Below are positions 28,303 to 38,280 of a stretch of 64,000 nt of DNA, piece after piece (the first letter of the stretch is position 1; every line of letters starts with the position of its first letter). The position numbers and the translations under genes were made by a program. Below the pieces are notes generated by a model, which searched no databases, was not told the DNA's origin, and saw only the letters and a program-made list of their open reading frames with translations. Source of the DNA: Nocardioides cremeus (GTDB lineage Bacteria > Actinomycetota > Actinomycetes > Propionibacteriales > Nocardioidaceae); contig NZ_JAULSC010000010.1 in NCBI RefSeq assembly GCF_030518195.1, positions 62,001 through 126,000 on the forward strand. The letters run 5' to 3'.

Positions 28303-29195
28303 TGACTGACACCTCCGCCGGCCCGAGACTCCTCGGGTCGGCGGAGGTGCGTCTGCTCGCGGCCGAGCTCGACCTGCGCCCCACCAAGCAGCGCGGCCAG
28401 AACTTCGTCATCGACCCCAACACCGTGCGCCGCATCGTGCGCGAGTCGGGGGTGGGCGCGAGCGACGTCGTCGTCGAGGTCGGCCCCGGGCTGGGCTCGC
28501 TGACCCTGGCGCTGCTCGAGGTCGCCGGACGGGTGGTGGCCATCGAGCTCGACGACCTGCTCGCCGGGCGGCTGCCGCGCACCATCGCCGAGCACGCCCC
28601 CGCCCAGGCCGAGCGGTTCGAGGTGGTGCTGGGCGACGCCATGCGCATCACCGAGGTCCCCGGCCCGCCGCCGACCGCGCTGGTGGCCAACCTGCCCTAC
28701 AACGTCTCGGTGCCGGTGCTGCTGCACCTGCTCGCCCTGCTTCCCTCCCTCGAGCGGGGCCTGGTGATGGTGCAGAGCGAGGTCGCCGACCGGCTCGCCG
28801 CCCGCCCCGGCTCCAAGGTGTACGGCGTGCCGTCGGTCAAGGCCGCCTGGTACGCCGACGTGCGCCGCGCCGGCGCGATCGGGCGCAACGTCTTCTGGCC
28901 CGCGCCCAACGTCGACTCGGGCCTGGTGGCCTGGACCCGCCGCGAGCCGCCGGCCACGACCGCCACCCGCGAGCAGGTCTTCGCCGTGGTCGACGCCGCC
29001 TTCGCCCAGCGCCGCAAGGCGCTGCGCGGGGTGCTGCGCTCGCTGGCACCCGCCGAGCGGGTCGACGCCGCCCTCGAGCAGGCCGGAGTCTCGCCGCTGG
29101 CCCGCGGCGAGACGCTGACGGTGGAGGACTACGTGCGCATCGCCGAGGCGCTGGCCAGCCAGGACCCCCAGGACCCCCAGGAGGCTGCCGGATGA
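28302..29195 (+). CDS. rsmA: 16S rRNA (adenine-1518/1519) dimethyltransferase
   Basis: 297 aa KsgA/Dim1 protein. Start region [25 protein letters not shown]-binding [17 protein letters not shown], acidic [13 protein letters not shown], catalytic [15 protein letters not shown] and the C-terminal [13 protein letters not shown] are present. Dimethylates two adjacent adenines in the 3' helix of 16S rRNA during 30S assembly. Probably leaderless (TAGGCT at minus-10). It ends in a short repeat encoding QDPQDPQ and overlaps ispE by four bases. Confidence 0.96.
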   Translation: MTDTSAGPRLLGSAEVRLLAAELDLRPTKQRGQNFVIDPNTVRRIVRESGVGASDVVVEVGPGLGSLTLALLEVAGRVVAIELDDLLAGRLPRTIAEHAPAQAERFEVVLGDAMRITEVPGPPPTALVANLPYNVSVPVLLHLLALLPSLERGLVMVQSEVADRLAARPGSKVYGVPSVKAAWYADVRRAGAIGRNVFWPAPNVDSGLVAWTRREPPATTATREQVFAVVDAAFAQRRKALRGVLRSLAPAERVDAALEQAGVSPLARGETLTVEDYVRIAEALASQDPQDPQEAAG

Positions 29196-30099
29196 GCACC
29201 ACCGTCCGGGCCCCCGCCAAAATCAACCTCCACCTCGGCGTCGGGCCCCTGGGCGAGGACGGCTTCCACCCCCTCGCCACCCTCTACCAGGCCGTCGGGC
29301 TCTACGACGACGTCACGGTCTCCGACCAGCTCGAGTGGTCGGTGCACCTGCGCGGCGACGGGCGGATCGACCTGGCCGAGGTGCCCGCCGACGACGACAA
29401 CATCGCGCTGCGCGCCGGCCGCGCCCTGGCCGCCCACCACGGGATCGACCGGGCCGCCAAGGTCGAGATCCGCAAGGGCATCCCGGTGGCCGGCGGGATG
29501 GCCGGCGGCTCCGCCGACGCCGCGGCGACCCTGGTCGCCCTCGACCGGCTCTGGGACCTGCAGACCCCCGACGACGAGCTGCTGCGCCTGGCCGCCGGGC
29601 TGGGCAGCGACGTGCCGTTCGCGCTGCTCGGCGGCACCGCGGTCGGCAGCGGGCACGGCGAGCTGGTCACCCCGGTCGCCGACAACGGCTCCTGGTGGTG
29701 GGTGGTGGTCGAGAACGACGACGGCCTGGCCACCCCCGGCGTCTACCGCGCCTTCGACGAGCTGCACGCCGGGCGCGACGTACCGGCCCCCGAGATCCCC
29801 TCCGCCCTCCACGACGCGCTGCTCAGCGGCGACGTCGAGCAGCTGGCCCGCCTGCTGCGCAACGACCTCCAGGAGCCCGCCCTGCGACTGCGACCCGAGC
29901 TCTCGGCCACCTTCGACGACGCCCTGGCCGCGGGCGCGCACGCCGCGCTGCTCTCGGGCTCCGGGCCCAGCGTGCTGCTGCTGTGCGGAGACCGGCACCA
30001 GGCCGAGGCCGTCGACGCCGAGCTCGCCGAGCGCGGGCACCGGCGTACGTCGGTGGTCCCGGCGCCGGTCGCCGGCGCGCACGTGGTGGAATACGTCTG

Positions 30100-30100
<1 letters not shown>
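29192..30100 (+). CDS. ispE: 4-diphosphocytidyl-2-C-methyl-D-erythritol kinase
   Basis: 302 aa GHMP kinase of the MEP isoprenoid pathway. [15 protein letters not shown] at the N-terminus provides the substrate-site Lys. [21 protein letters not shown] near residue 100 is the ATP-binding glycine-rich loop. [12 protein letters not shown] near 250 is motif 3. Start ATG overlaps the ksgA stop; the stop overlaps the next ATG (TGATG). With ispF at 0.7 kb the window covers two steps of the pathway. Confidence 0.96.
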
Positions 30101-31893
<1,793 letters not shown>

Positions 31894-31903
31894 CCCGGGC
31901 TGC

Positions 31904-31991
31904 GGTTTCCCCGGGTACCCGGGGATCCCGTAGGCGTTGGGGTGAAATTTCACCCCAACGCATCCAGCTTCCCCGGGTACCCGGGGAAACC
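31904..31991. repeat. Tripartite palindromic element D
   Basis: Palindrome centres at 31916.5, 31947.5 and 31978.5, 31 bp apart. The central one (31934-31961) is a perfect 28-bp palindrome with GTGAAA|TTTCAC core. The outer ones are TTCCCCGGGT|ACCCGGGGAA-type. Sequence is unlike A/B except at the family positions. Lies between the convergent ABC-F and marR genes. Confidence 0.9.
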
Positions 31992-32007
31992 GTCAGCGGC
32001 GAGGCCT

Positions 32008-32493
32008 TCAGCTGAAGGGCTTCAGCAGGGTGCGCAGCAGGTCGCCCAGGCGCTCGCGGTCGGTGTCGGGGAGGTCGGCGAGCAGACCGCGCTCGGCCTC
32101 GAGCAGGGCGGTGAAGGCGCTGTCGACGGTGCTCTTGCCCTCGGGGGTCAGCCGCACCTTCACGCCGCGCCGGTCGGCCGGGTCGGGCAACCGCTCGACG
32201 AGGCCGCGCGCGACGAGCCGGTCGACGCGGTTGGTCATCGTGCCGCTGGTCACCAGGGTCTCGCGCAGCAGCCGGCCCGGGGAGAGCTCGTACGGCGTGC
32301 CGGCGCGGCGCAGCGCCGCCAGCACGTCGAACTCCCACGACTCGATGCCCTCGGCGCTGAACGCCGCGCGGCGGGCCAGGTCGAGGTGGCGCGAGAGTCG
32401 GCTGATCCGGCTGAACACCTCGACGGGGCCCAGGTCGAGGTCGGAGCGCTCGCGCGCCCACGCTTCCACCAGCTCGTCGACCTCGTCCCGCAT
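32008..32493 (-). CDS. MarR-family transcriptional regulator
   Basis: 161 aa winged-helix repressor. Recognition-helix region LSPGRLLRETLVTSGTMTNRVDRLVARGLVER (residues about 68-99) and wing DPADRRGVKVRLTPEGK are typical. The N- and C-terminal helices would form the dimer interface. It diverges from the methyltransferase gene. Three copies of TCTTGACATCAAGA-type palindromes in the shared intergenic region are its likely operators, one just before its own start (autoregulation), two across the partner promoter. Confidence 0.92.
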   Translation of the reverse strand: MRDEVDELVEAWARERSDLDLGPVEVFSRISRLSRHLDLARRAAFSAEGIESWEFDVLAALRRAGTPYELSPGRLLRETLVTSGTMTNRVDRLVARGLVERLPDPADRRGVKVRLTPEGKSTVDSAFTALLEAERGLLADLPDTDRERLGDLLRTLLKPFS

Positions 32494-32518
32494 GGGGGCA
32501 CTCTACGCCTGTCGAGAT

Positions 32519-32532
32519 TCTCGACATCAAGA
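32519..32532. promoter_or_regulatory. MarR-type operator 1 (marR side)
   Basis: TCTCGACATCAAGA, one base different from operator 2, lies 26 bases upstream of marR. Confidence 0.6.
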
Positions 32533-32677
32533 GACCTGCTGCGGCTGGTTGGCGTGGGTCGTGGTCCGAGTCGTGGCCTGAGTCGTGGCCTGGGTCGTGT
32601 GCCTGGGGACGCGCCAGGGCGCGTCCACGGGCCACGAGCCGAACCACGACCCGAACCACGACCCAGACCAGCCGAAC
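32533..32677. repeat. Large imperfect inverted repeat built of 12-bp units, with inner hairpin
   Basis: Left arm from about 32541 repeats a GGGTCGTGGTCC-like 12-mer about four times. The right arm, ending near 32674, carries the inverse of three or four units, and the outer ends pair as CGGCTGGT/ACCAGCCG. The tip is a 9-bp hairpin GGACGCGCC-AG-GGCGCGTCC (32607-32626). The whole could extrude as a cruciform of about 130 bp between MarR operators 1 and 2. No coding potential is apparent. Confidence 0.75.
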
Positions 32678-32683
32678 AAAGTC

Positions 32684-32697
32684 TCTTGACATCAAGA
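32684..32697. promoter_or_regulatory. MarR-type operator 2 over the minus-35
   Basis: TCTTGACATCAAGA covers the minus-35 TTGACA of the methyltransferase promoter. Confidence 0.65.
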
Positions 32698-32714
32698 TAA
32701 ACCAGGAGCAGGAT
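32686..32714 (+). promoter_or_regulatory. Promoter of the methyltransferase gene
   Basis: TTGACA (32686-32691), a 17-base spacer and CAGGAT (32709-32714) form a sigma-70-like promoter framed by MarR operators 2 and 3. Confidence 0.5.
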
Positions 32715-32721
32715 GAAACTA

Positions 32722-32735
32722 TCTTGACGTCAAGA
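32722..32735. promoter_or_regulatory. MarR-type operator 3
   Basis: TCTTGACGTCAAGA is a perfect 14-bp palindrome between promoter and Shine-Dalgarno (TTGGAG) of the methyltransferase gene. Confidence 0.65.
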
Positions 32736-32749
32736 GACTTGGAGCAGCC

Positions 32750-33547
32750 ATGGTGCACACCTGGGACCCGCAGCGCTACCTGACGTACGCCGACGAGCGC
32801 GGCCGCCCGTTCGTCGAGCTGGTGGCGCGGGTCGGGGCTGAGGCTCCGCGCACCGTCGTCGACCTCGGCTGCGGCCCCGGCAACCTGACCGCGCTGCTGG
32901 CCGCCCGCTGGCCCGGGGCCCGGGTGGTCGGCCTCGACTCGAGCCGGGAGATGGTCGAGGCGGCCCGGCGCGACGTCGCGGGAGTCGACTTCGAGCAGGC
33001 CGACCTGCGCGAGTGGCTGGACACCGGGGGAGAGGCCGTCGACGTGCTGGTCTCCAACGCCACGCTGCAGTGGGTGCCCGGCCACCTCGACCTGCTCCCG
33101 ACGCTGCTCGACCGGGTCAGGCCGGGCGGCTGGCTGGCGGTGCAGGTGCCGGGCAACTTCGACCAGCCCAGCCACACGCTGCGCACCGAGCTGGCCGCGG
33201 AGGCGCCGTACGCCGAGCACACCCGCGACGCGGCGGTGCCCTCGAGCCACGACCCGGCGACGTACCTCGACGCGCTGGCCCGGCTGGGCGCGCAGGTCGA
33301 CGCCTGGGAGACCACCTACCTGCACGTGCTGACCGGCGAGGACCCGGTCTTCACCTGGGTCAGCGCCACCGGTGCGCGCCCGACGCTGCAGGCGCTGCCC
33401 GACGACCTGCGGCCCGGCTTCGAGGACGAGCTGCGCCGCCGGCTGCGCGAGGCCTACCCGCCCGGCCCGGCCGGGGTGGTGCTGCCGTTCCGGCGCGTGT
33501 TCGTGGTCGCCCACAAGCCGGCCCCCAGCTCGGAGGCCGCGCGGTGA
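32750..33547 (+). CDS. tam: Trans-aconitate 2-methyltransferase-like SAM methyltransferase
   Basis: 265 aa. The opening WDPQRYLTYADERGRPFVELVARV is characteristic of Tam. Class I SAM motifs are VVDLGCGPGNLT (residues about 39-50), VVGLDSSREMVEAA and LVSNATLQWVPGH. Tam esterifies trans-aconitate, an aconitase inhibitor formed spontaneously. It is under a MarR-type regulator here, unusual enough to note that another carboxylic-acid substrate is possible. Coupled to the VOC gene by TGATG. Confidence 0.85.
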   Translation: MVHTWDPQRYLTYADERGRPFVELVARVGAEAPRTVVDLGCGPGNLTALLAARWPGARVVGLDSSREMVEAARRDVAGVDFEQADLREWLDTGGEAVDVLVSNATLQWVPGHLDLLPTLLDRVRPGGWLAVQVPGNFDQPSHTLRTELAAEAPYAEHTRDAAVPSSHDPATYLDALARLGAQVDAWETTYLHVLTGEDPVFTWVSATGARPTLQALPDDLRPGFEDELRRRLREAYPPGPAGVVLPFRRVFVVAHKPAPSSEAAR

Positions 33548-33933
33548 TGCGGCTGCACCACGTGCAGGTCTCCTGCCCGCCCGGCGGCGAGGACGCCGCG
33601 CGCCGCTTCTGGGCCGAGGGCCTGGGGATGACCGAGGTCGACAAGCCGGTGGCGCTGCGGGCCCGCGGCGGCGCCTGGTTCCGGGCGTACGACGATCACG
33701 GCGCCGTCGGCGCCGAGGTGCACGTGGGCGTCGAGGAGCCGTTCACCCCGGCGCGCAAGGCGCACCCCGCGCTGGTGCTCGACTCGGTGCCCGAGATGGA
33801 CGCGGCCACCGACCGGCTGGCTGGGCTCGGCTTCGAGGTCGACCTCGCCGAGCGGCACACCTTCGACGGCCACGAGCGGGCCCACGTGCGCGACGCCCAC
33901 GGCAACCGCGTGGAGCTGGTGGCGCCGGCGTAA
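33547..33933 (+). CDS. VOC-family (glyoxalase/dioxygenase-fold) protein
   Basis: 128 aa, two beta-alpha-beta-beta-beta modules. MRLHHVQVSCPPGGEDAARRFW with the N-terminal His, and the C-terminal HVRDAHGNRVELVAP with the Glu metal ligand, are the usual VOC signatures. The role is unknown: metal-dependent isomerase, lyase or resistance-type binding protein. Second gene of the MarR-controlled unit. Confidence 0.85.
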   Translation: MRLHHVQVSCPPGGEDAARRFWAEGLGMTEVDKPVALRARGGAWFRAYDDHGAVGAEVHVGVEEPFTPARKAHPALVLDSVPEMDAATDRLAGLGFEVDLAERHTFDGHERAHVRDAHGNRVELVAPA

Positions 33934-34003
33934 CCCGGCCCGACCTGCGGCGTTGTGCACACGACGCCCCGACCGGGGGTGCGCCAGCCAGAGGGGCCTG
34001 CTC

Positions 34004-34363
34004 ATGAGTGCGACCACCAGCCTGACCGTCGAGGCCGCCCAGCCCGCCCAGCCCACCGAGCCCGTCGTCGAGCCCGTCGAGGCCGCGCCCGTCGAGGCGC
34101 CCGCGGTGGCCTCGGTCGACATGACCGCGGTCAAGAACCGCGTCAAGCGGGCCCAGGGCCAGCTCGGCGGCGTGCTGCGGATGCTGGAGGAGTCGCGCGA
34201 CGTCTCCGACGTGGTCGTCCAGCTCAAGGCCGTCTCCCGCGCGCTGGACCGCGCCGGCTTCGCGATCATCTCCGCCGACCTGCGTCGCCAGGTCGCCGAG
34301 GGCGAGACGCTGCAGGCCGAGGACCTCGACCGCCTCGAGCGCTGGTTCCTCTCCCTGGCCTAG
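34004..34363 (+). CDS. CsoR/FrmR-family (metal-sensitive) regulator-like protein lacking the metal ligands
   Basis: 119 aa. Residues 1-40 form a Glu/Pro/Val/Ala-rich tail. The rest is the four-helix CsoR domain: VKNRVKRAQGQLGGVLRMLEES, then VVVQLKAVSRALDRAGFAIISADLRRQV. CsoR binds Cu(I) through Cys-His-Cys; no Cys or His occurs at the equivalent positions, and indeed anywhere in the protein. It may sense a non-metal signal or have become constitutive. No metal-efflux gene is adjacent. GAGGGG supports the ATG at 34004. Confidence 0.82.
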   Translation: MSATTSLTVEAAQPAQPTEPVVEPVEAAPVEAPAVASVDMTAVKNRVKRAQGQLGGVLRMLEESRDVSDVVVQLKAVSRALDRAGFAIISADLRRQVAEGETLQAEDLDRLERWFLSLA

Positions 34364-34378
34364 ACAGGTGGCCGCAAG

Positions 34379-34392
34379 TTACCGAGCGGTAA
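34379..34392. promoter_or_regulatory. TetR-like operator overlapping the thioesterase minus-10
   Basis: TTACCG-AG-CGGTAA is a perfect inverted repeat of 6-bp arms. Its last bases are shared with the minus-10 TAATGT (34390-34395), which lies seven bases before the ATG. A bound dimer would block RNA polymerase. No cognate regulator is in the window. Confidence 0.5.
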
Positions 34393-34402
34393 TGTGTGCG
34401 CC

Positions 34403-34879
34403 ATGAACCCCGTCCTCGCCCTGTGGCAGCGCGCCACCTCCCTGCCCGTCGTCGGCTCCACGGTCGGCGCGCGCGTCTTCTCCGTCGCCTTCGCGCAGAA
34501 GGCGCCGTACTTCGCGACCATCCGCCCGCGCTTCACCGTCATCGAGCCGCACCACGCCGAGCTGGTGCTGCCCAAGCGCCGCCGGGTGCACAACCACATC
34601 GGCACCGTGCACGCGATCGCGCTGTGCAACGGACTCGAGGCCGTGATGGGGGCGCTCGCCGAGGCGAGCGTGCCGGCCGACAAGCGCTGGATCCCCAAGG
34701 GGATGGAGGTGGCCTACACCGCCAAGGCCACCAGCGACATCACCTGCATCGCCGAGACCGACCCCGAGCAGTGGACCTCCGACGACCCCGACCTGGCCGT
34801 GCGGGTGCGCGGCGTGCGCGACGACGGCGCGGTCGTGGTCGAGGGCGTCATCCGGCTCTGGGTCACCCCCAAGGCCTGA
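34403..34879 (+). CDS. DUF4442 hot-dog thioesterase-like protein
   Basis: 158 aa from ATG 34403, with in-frame GTG at 34394 as alternative. Single hot-dog fold typical of DUF4442/PaaI-type acyl-CoA thioesterases: KRRRVHNHIGTVHAIALCNGLEAVMGAL contains the conserved Asn-His segment that builds the active site. The exact acyl substrate is unknown. Likely leaderless transcript under a TTACCGnnCGGTAA operator, so fatty-acid or aromatic acid responsiveness is plausible. Convergent with the glutamate importer operon. Confidence 0.85.
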   Translation: MNPVLALWQRATSLPVVGSTVGARVFSVAFAQKAPYFATIRPRFTVIEPHHAELVLPKRRRVHNHIGTVHAIALCNGLEAVMGALAEASVPADKRWIPKGMEVAYTAKATSDITCIAETDPEQWTSDDPDLAVRVRGVRDDGAVVVEGVIRLWVTPKA

Positions 34880-34912
34880 GGCGTACGCCGGCGGCCGCGC
34901 CGGGGCTCAGGC
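34874..34912. terminator. Possible bidirectional terminator between the thioesterase and gluD
   Basis: GCCTGAG and CTCAGGC arms include both stop codons (TGA and its complement) of the convergent genes, with an inner GGCGTACGCC palindrome. No T-tract, so only a weak call. Confidence 0.3.
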
Positions 34913-35800
34913 GCCCTGGCCGGCCGGGACCTGGTCGTCGGCGCCCGCGGACGAGACGCTCGCGCGCCCCATCCGCCGCTCGACGTACTCGGCGAGCTTG
35001 GACAGGCCGTAGTTGATCAGGATGAAGATCGTGCCCACGATCAGCAGCGACTGGATCGGGTTGTCGAGGTTCTGCGAGATCTGGTTGCCGCGACGCAACA
35101 GCTCGAGGTAGCCCAGCCCGATCACCGCGACCAGCGAGGTGTCCTTGAGGACCACCACGAGCTGGCTGATCAGCGCGGGCAGCATCACCCGGAAGGCCTG
35201 CGGCAGCAGGATCGAGCGCATCGCCTGGCCGTTGGTCAGCCCGACGGCCAGGGCCGCCTCGCGCTGACCGCTGGGCAGCGAGCCGACGCCGGCACGCAGG
35301 ATCTCGGCGATGATCACCGAGTTGTAGAGGGTCAGGCCGATGACCAGGTACCACAGCGCCGGCTCGCCCGGCAGCGGGCCGACGTCGATGCCGATCTCCA
35401 CCATGGCCCGCCACACGAAGACGATGGTGACGACCACCGGCAGGCCGCGGAACAGCTCGATCCAGGCCACGACCGGCACCCGCAAGCCGCGCCCGAGCAT
35501 CATCCGCGCCACGCCGAGCAGCACGCCGACGACCAGCGAGAGCACGATCGCCAGCGACGCCGCGATGAGCGTGGCCGCCAGGCCCTTGCCCACCAGCTCC
35601 CACACCTGGCTGAAGGTGTCGTCCGAGGGGTTGATCCAGGGGTTCCACAGCTCGGCGTCGAACTGGCCGCGGTCGGCCAGGCGCAGTACGACGAGCACGG
35701 CGAGGCCGAGGAAGGCGAGGATCGCCAGCGCCGTGCCGATCCGCGCGCGGCGTACGGCGCGGGGCCCGGGCGCGTCGTAGAGGACCGAGGTCTGGCTCAT
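34907..35800 (-). CDS. gluD: Glutamate-type amino acid ABC transporter permease (GluD-like)
   Basis: 297 aa from ATG 35800. A cytoplasmic N-terminal 30 residues, then about five or six membrane helices and the His/Glu/Met family permease loop REAALAVGLTNGQAMRSILLPQAFRVMLPAL (the EAA-G motif that docks the ATPase). The C-terminus has a polar tail. Overlaps gluC by ATGA. Last gene of a gluABCD-like operon reading leftward. The longer upstream open frame is out of register with gluC and not used. Confidence 0.93.
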   Translation of the reverse strand: MSQTSVLYDAPGPRAVRRARIGTALAILAFLGLAVLVVLRLADRGQFDAELWNPWINPSDDTFSQVWELVGKGLAATLIAASLAIVLSLVVGVLLGVARMMLGRGLRVPVVAWIELFRGLPVVVTIVFVWRAMVEIGIDVGPLPGEPALWYLVIGLTLYNSVIIAEILRAGVGSLPSGQREAALAVGLTNGQAMRSILLPQAFRVMLPALISQLVVVLKDTSLVAVIGLGYLELLRRGNQISQNLDNPIQSLLIVGTIFILINYGLSKLAEYVERRMGRASVSSAGADDQVPAGQGA

Positions 35801-36447
35801 CGTGCGATCGCCACCTTGCGCTCGATGACCGCCAGCAGCGCGCCGCCGGTCAGGGTGATCACCAGGTAGCCGATCGCGACCCCGGTCAGCACCGGGATGT
35901 AGGCGTAGCCCTGGGCGCTGGTCAGGTTGCGGCCGGCGCTCCACAGGTCACCGCCGACACCGAAGGCGCCGACGACCGCGGAGTTCTTGAACATCGCGAT
36001 CTGCACGCTGCCCAGGGGCGGCACGGTGGCGCGCAGCGCCTGCGGCAGCACCACCTGGGTCAGGGTCTGGGTGAAGGGCAGGCCGATGGCCCGCGCCGCC
36101 TCGGCCTGGCCGGCCGAGACGGAGTTGATGCCCGAGCGGATCGCCTCGCAGACGAAGGCGGAGGTGTAGATGATCAGGCCGCCGACGCCGAAGACGTAGA
36201 AGCTGGTGTTGATGCCGAGCTCGGGCAGGCCGAACGCCATGAAGAAGAGCACGATGGTCAGCGGGCAGTTGCGCACCACGGTCACCCACGCGGAGCCGAA
36301 GGCCCGCAGCGAGGCGACGGGGGAGACCCGGAAGGCGGCGATCAGGGTGCCGAGCAGCAGCGAGCCCACGAGGCTCCAGCCGATGATGCTCAGCGAGCGC
36401 AGGAACCCGTCCCAGTAGAGGTCCAGGTTGTCGAGCACCGGGTCCAC
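35797..36447 (-). CDS. gluC: Glutamate-type amino acid ABC transporter permease (GluC-like)
   Basis: 216 aa from a GTG. Membrane helices start near residues 15-40; the EAA-type loop QAEAARAIGLPFTQTLTQVVLPQALRATVPPLG is clear. Pairs with GluD to form the translocation pore. Seventy-two bases separate it from gluB upstream; the downstream gluD start overlaps its stop. Confidence 0.93.
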   Translation of the reverse strand: MDPVLDNLDLYWDGFLRSLSIIGWSLVGSLLLGTLIAAFRVSPVASLRAFGSAWVTVVRNCPLTIVLFFMAFGLPELGINTSFYVFGVGGLIIYTSAFVCEAIRSGINSVSAGQAEAARAIGLPFTQTLTQVVLPQALRATVPPLGSVQIAMFKNSAVVGAFGVGGDLWSAGRNLTSAQGYAYIPVLTGVAIGYLVITLTGGALLAVIERKVAIAR

Positions 36448-36519
36448 AGTGGTTCCTCTCGGTGAGCCGGTGGGGGCGCGAGCCGCGCCCCCACCGGTCA
36501 GGGGTGCATCAGGTGAGCG

Positions 36520-37401
36520 TCAGGCGCAGGGGGCGGGCTCGGGGAGCTCGGGGGTCTCGGTGCCCTCGACCTCGCCGGCGGTGGACTCCCAGGCGGCCAG
36601 GTAGGCCTCCTCGTTGTCCTGCAGCGTCTGGTTGATGAACTCGCAGAACTCGGTGTCGCCCTTCTCGATGCCGATGCCGTAGGGCTCCTCGGTGAACTGC
36701 TCGCCGACGAGCTTGAACTCGCCGTCGCTCTCGTCGACGTAGCCCAGCAGGATCACGTTGTCGGTGGTCACGATGTCGACCTGGCCGTTGCCCAGGGCGT
36801 CCTTGCACTTGTCGTAGATGTCGAAGAGCACAAGCTGGTCGTCGGAGGCCAGGTACTCGCGGATCTGCTCCGAGGGCGTCGAGCCGGTGACCGAGCAGAC
36901 CTTCATGTCGGGGTTGTCCGCGATGTCCTCGGGGCCCTCGATCGAGTCGTTGTCGGCGTTGACCATCAACATCTGGCCGGCCTCGTAGTACGGGCCGGCG
37001 AAGGTGATCCGCTCGGCGCGCTCCTCGTTGATCGTGTACGTCGCCACGACCATGTCGACCTCGCCGTCCTCGATCACCTGCTCGCGGATGTCGGAGGAGG
37101 CCTGCTTCCACTCGATGTCCTCGGGCGCGATGCCCATCGCGCCGGCGATGATCTTGGCGACCTCGACGTCGAAGCCCTCGGGAGTGTCCTCGAGGCCGAG
37201 CAGGCCGAAGCCGGGCTGGTCGAACTTGGTGCCGACGGTCATGGTGCCGGCCTCCTTCAGCTCGGCCATGGTGGTGCCGGCCTCGAACTCCGCGTCAGTG
37301 ACGACCTCGGGCTCGCTGCTGCTGTCGTCACCGCCGCAGGCCGCGAGGGATCCGGCGAGGACGACGCCCGCGAAGGCGGCCGTGAACTTGGTCAGACGCA
37401 T
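36520..37401 (-). CDS. gluB: Glutamate-type ABC transporter substrate-binding lipoprotein (GluB-like)
   Basis: 293 aa from ATG 37401. Lipobox LAGSLAAC at residues 15-22. The SBP_bac_3 fold opens TMTVGTKFDQPGFGLLG and includes FDVEVAKIIAGAMGI, DMVVATYTINEERAERITFAGPYYEAGQ and ENVILLGY-like lobe-2 elements, as in corynebacterial GluB. Captures glutamate or related acidic amino acids outside the membrane. Forty-seven bases downstream of gluA. Confidence 0.93.
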   Translation of the reverse strand: MRLTKFTAAFAGVVLAGSLAACGGDDSSSEPEVVTDAEFEAGTTMAELKEAGTMTVGTKFDQPGFGLLGLEDTPEGFDVEVAKIIAGAMGIAPEDIEWKQASSDIREQVIEDGEVDMVVATYTINEERAERITFAGPYYEAGQMLMVNADNDSIEGPEDIADNPDMKVCSVTGSTPSEQIREYLASDDQLVLFDIYDKCKDALGNGQVDIVTTDNVILLGYVDESDGEFKLVGEQFTEEPYGIGIEKGDTEFCEFINQTLQDNEEAYLAAWESTAGEVEGTETPELPEPAPCA

Positions 37402-37448
37402 CGTTCTATCTCCTTTGTCGGTGTGGCTGGGTGGTGCTGGTGCTGCTG

Positions 37449-38228
37449 TCAGTGCTTGAGGATCTTGCTGAGGAAGTCCTGGGCGCGCTCGCTCTGCGGG
37501 TTGGTGAAGAACTCCTCGGGGGTGTTCTCCTCCACGATCGCGCCGTCGGCCATGAAGACGACCCGGTCGGCGGCGGTGCGCGCGAAGCCCATCTCGTGGG
37601 TGACCACGACCATGGTCATGCCCTGCTCGGCGAGGTCGACCATGACGTCGAGGACCTCCTTGATCATCTCGGGGTCCAGTGCCGAGGTGGGCTCGTCGAA
37701 AAGCATCACCTTGGGGTCCATCGCCAGCGCCCGGGCGATCGCCACCCGCTGCTGCTGGCCGCCGGAGAGCTGCGCCGGGTACTTCTTGGCCTGGTGGGCG
37801 ATGCCGACCCGCTCCAGCAGCTCCATCGCGCGCTTGTCGGCATCGGCCTTCTTGATGCCGCGCACCTTGATCGGGCCGAGGGTGACGTTCTCGAGGATCG
37901 TCTTGTGGGCGAAGAGGTTGAAGCTCTGGAAGACCATCCCGACCTCGGCGCGCAGCGCGGCGAGCTCCTTGCCCTCCGCCGGGAGCGGCTGGCCGTCGAG
38001 CGAGATCTCGCCCTTGTCGATGGTCTCGAGGCGGTTGATGGCGCGGCACAGCGTCGACTTACCCGAGCCCGAGGGCCCAATGACCACGACGACCTCGCCG
38101 CGGGCGACGCTCAGGTGGATGTCCTGCAGCACGTGCAGATCACCGAACCACTTGTCGACGTGGTCGAGCACGACCAGCGGTTCTCCCCTGGCAGCGCTGG
38201 GGCTCGACGAGGTCTGCTCAGCCGTCAT
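37449..38228 (-). CDS. gluA: Glutamate-type ABC transporter ATP-binding protein (GluA-like)
   Basis: 259 aa from ATG 38228. Walker [11 protein letters not shown]-loop [13 protein letters not shown], signature [15 protein letters not shown], Walker [13 protein letters not shown] and H-loop VVTHEMGFA are all canonical for polar amino acid importers. First gene of gluABCD. TAGGGT on the reverse strand (38242-38237) lies eight bases before the ATG, a likely minus-10 with almost no leader. Confidence 0.95.
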   Translation of the reverse strand: MTAEQTSSSPSAARGEPLVVLDHVDKWFGDLHVLQDIHLSVARGEVVVVIGPSGSGKSTLCRAINRLETIDKGEISLDGQPLPAEGKELAALRAEVGMVFQSFNLFAHKTILENVTLGPIKVRGIKKADADKRAMELLERVGIAHQAKKYPAQLSGGQQQRVAIARALAMDPKVMLFDEPTSALDPEMIKEVLDVMVDLAEQGMTMVVVTHEMGFARTAADRVVFMADGAIVEENTPEEFFTNPQSERAQDFLSKILKH

Positions 38229-38280
38229 ACCGAGTGACCCTAGCCACCTGTGGCCCCTTCGTGCCACGCTCAGGCTGCTC

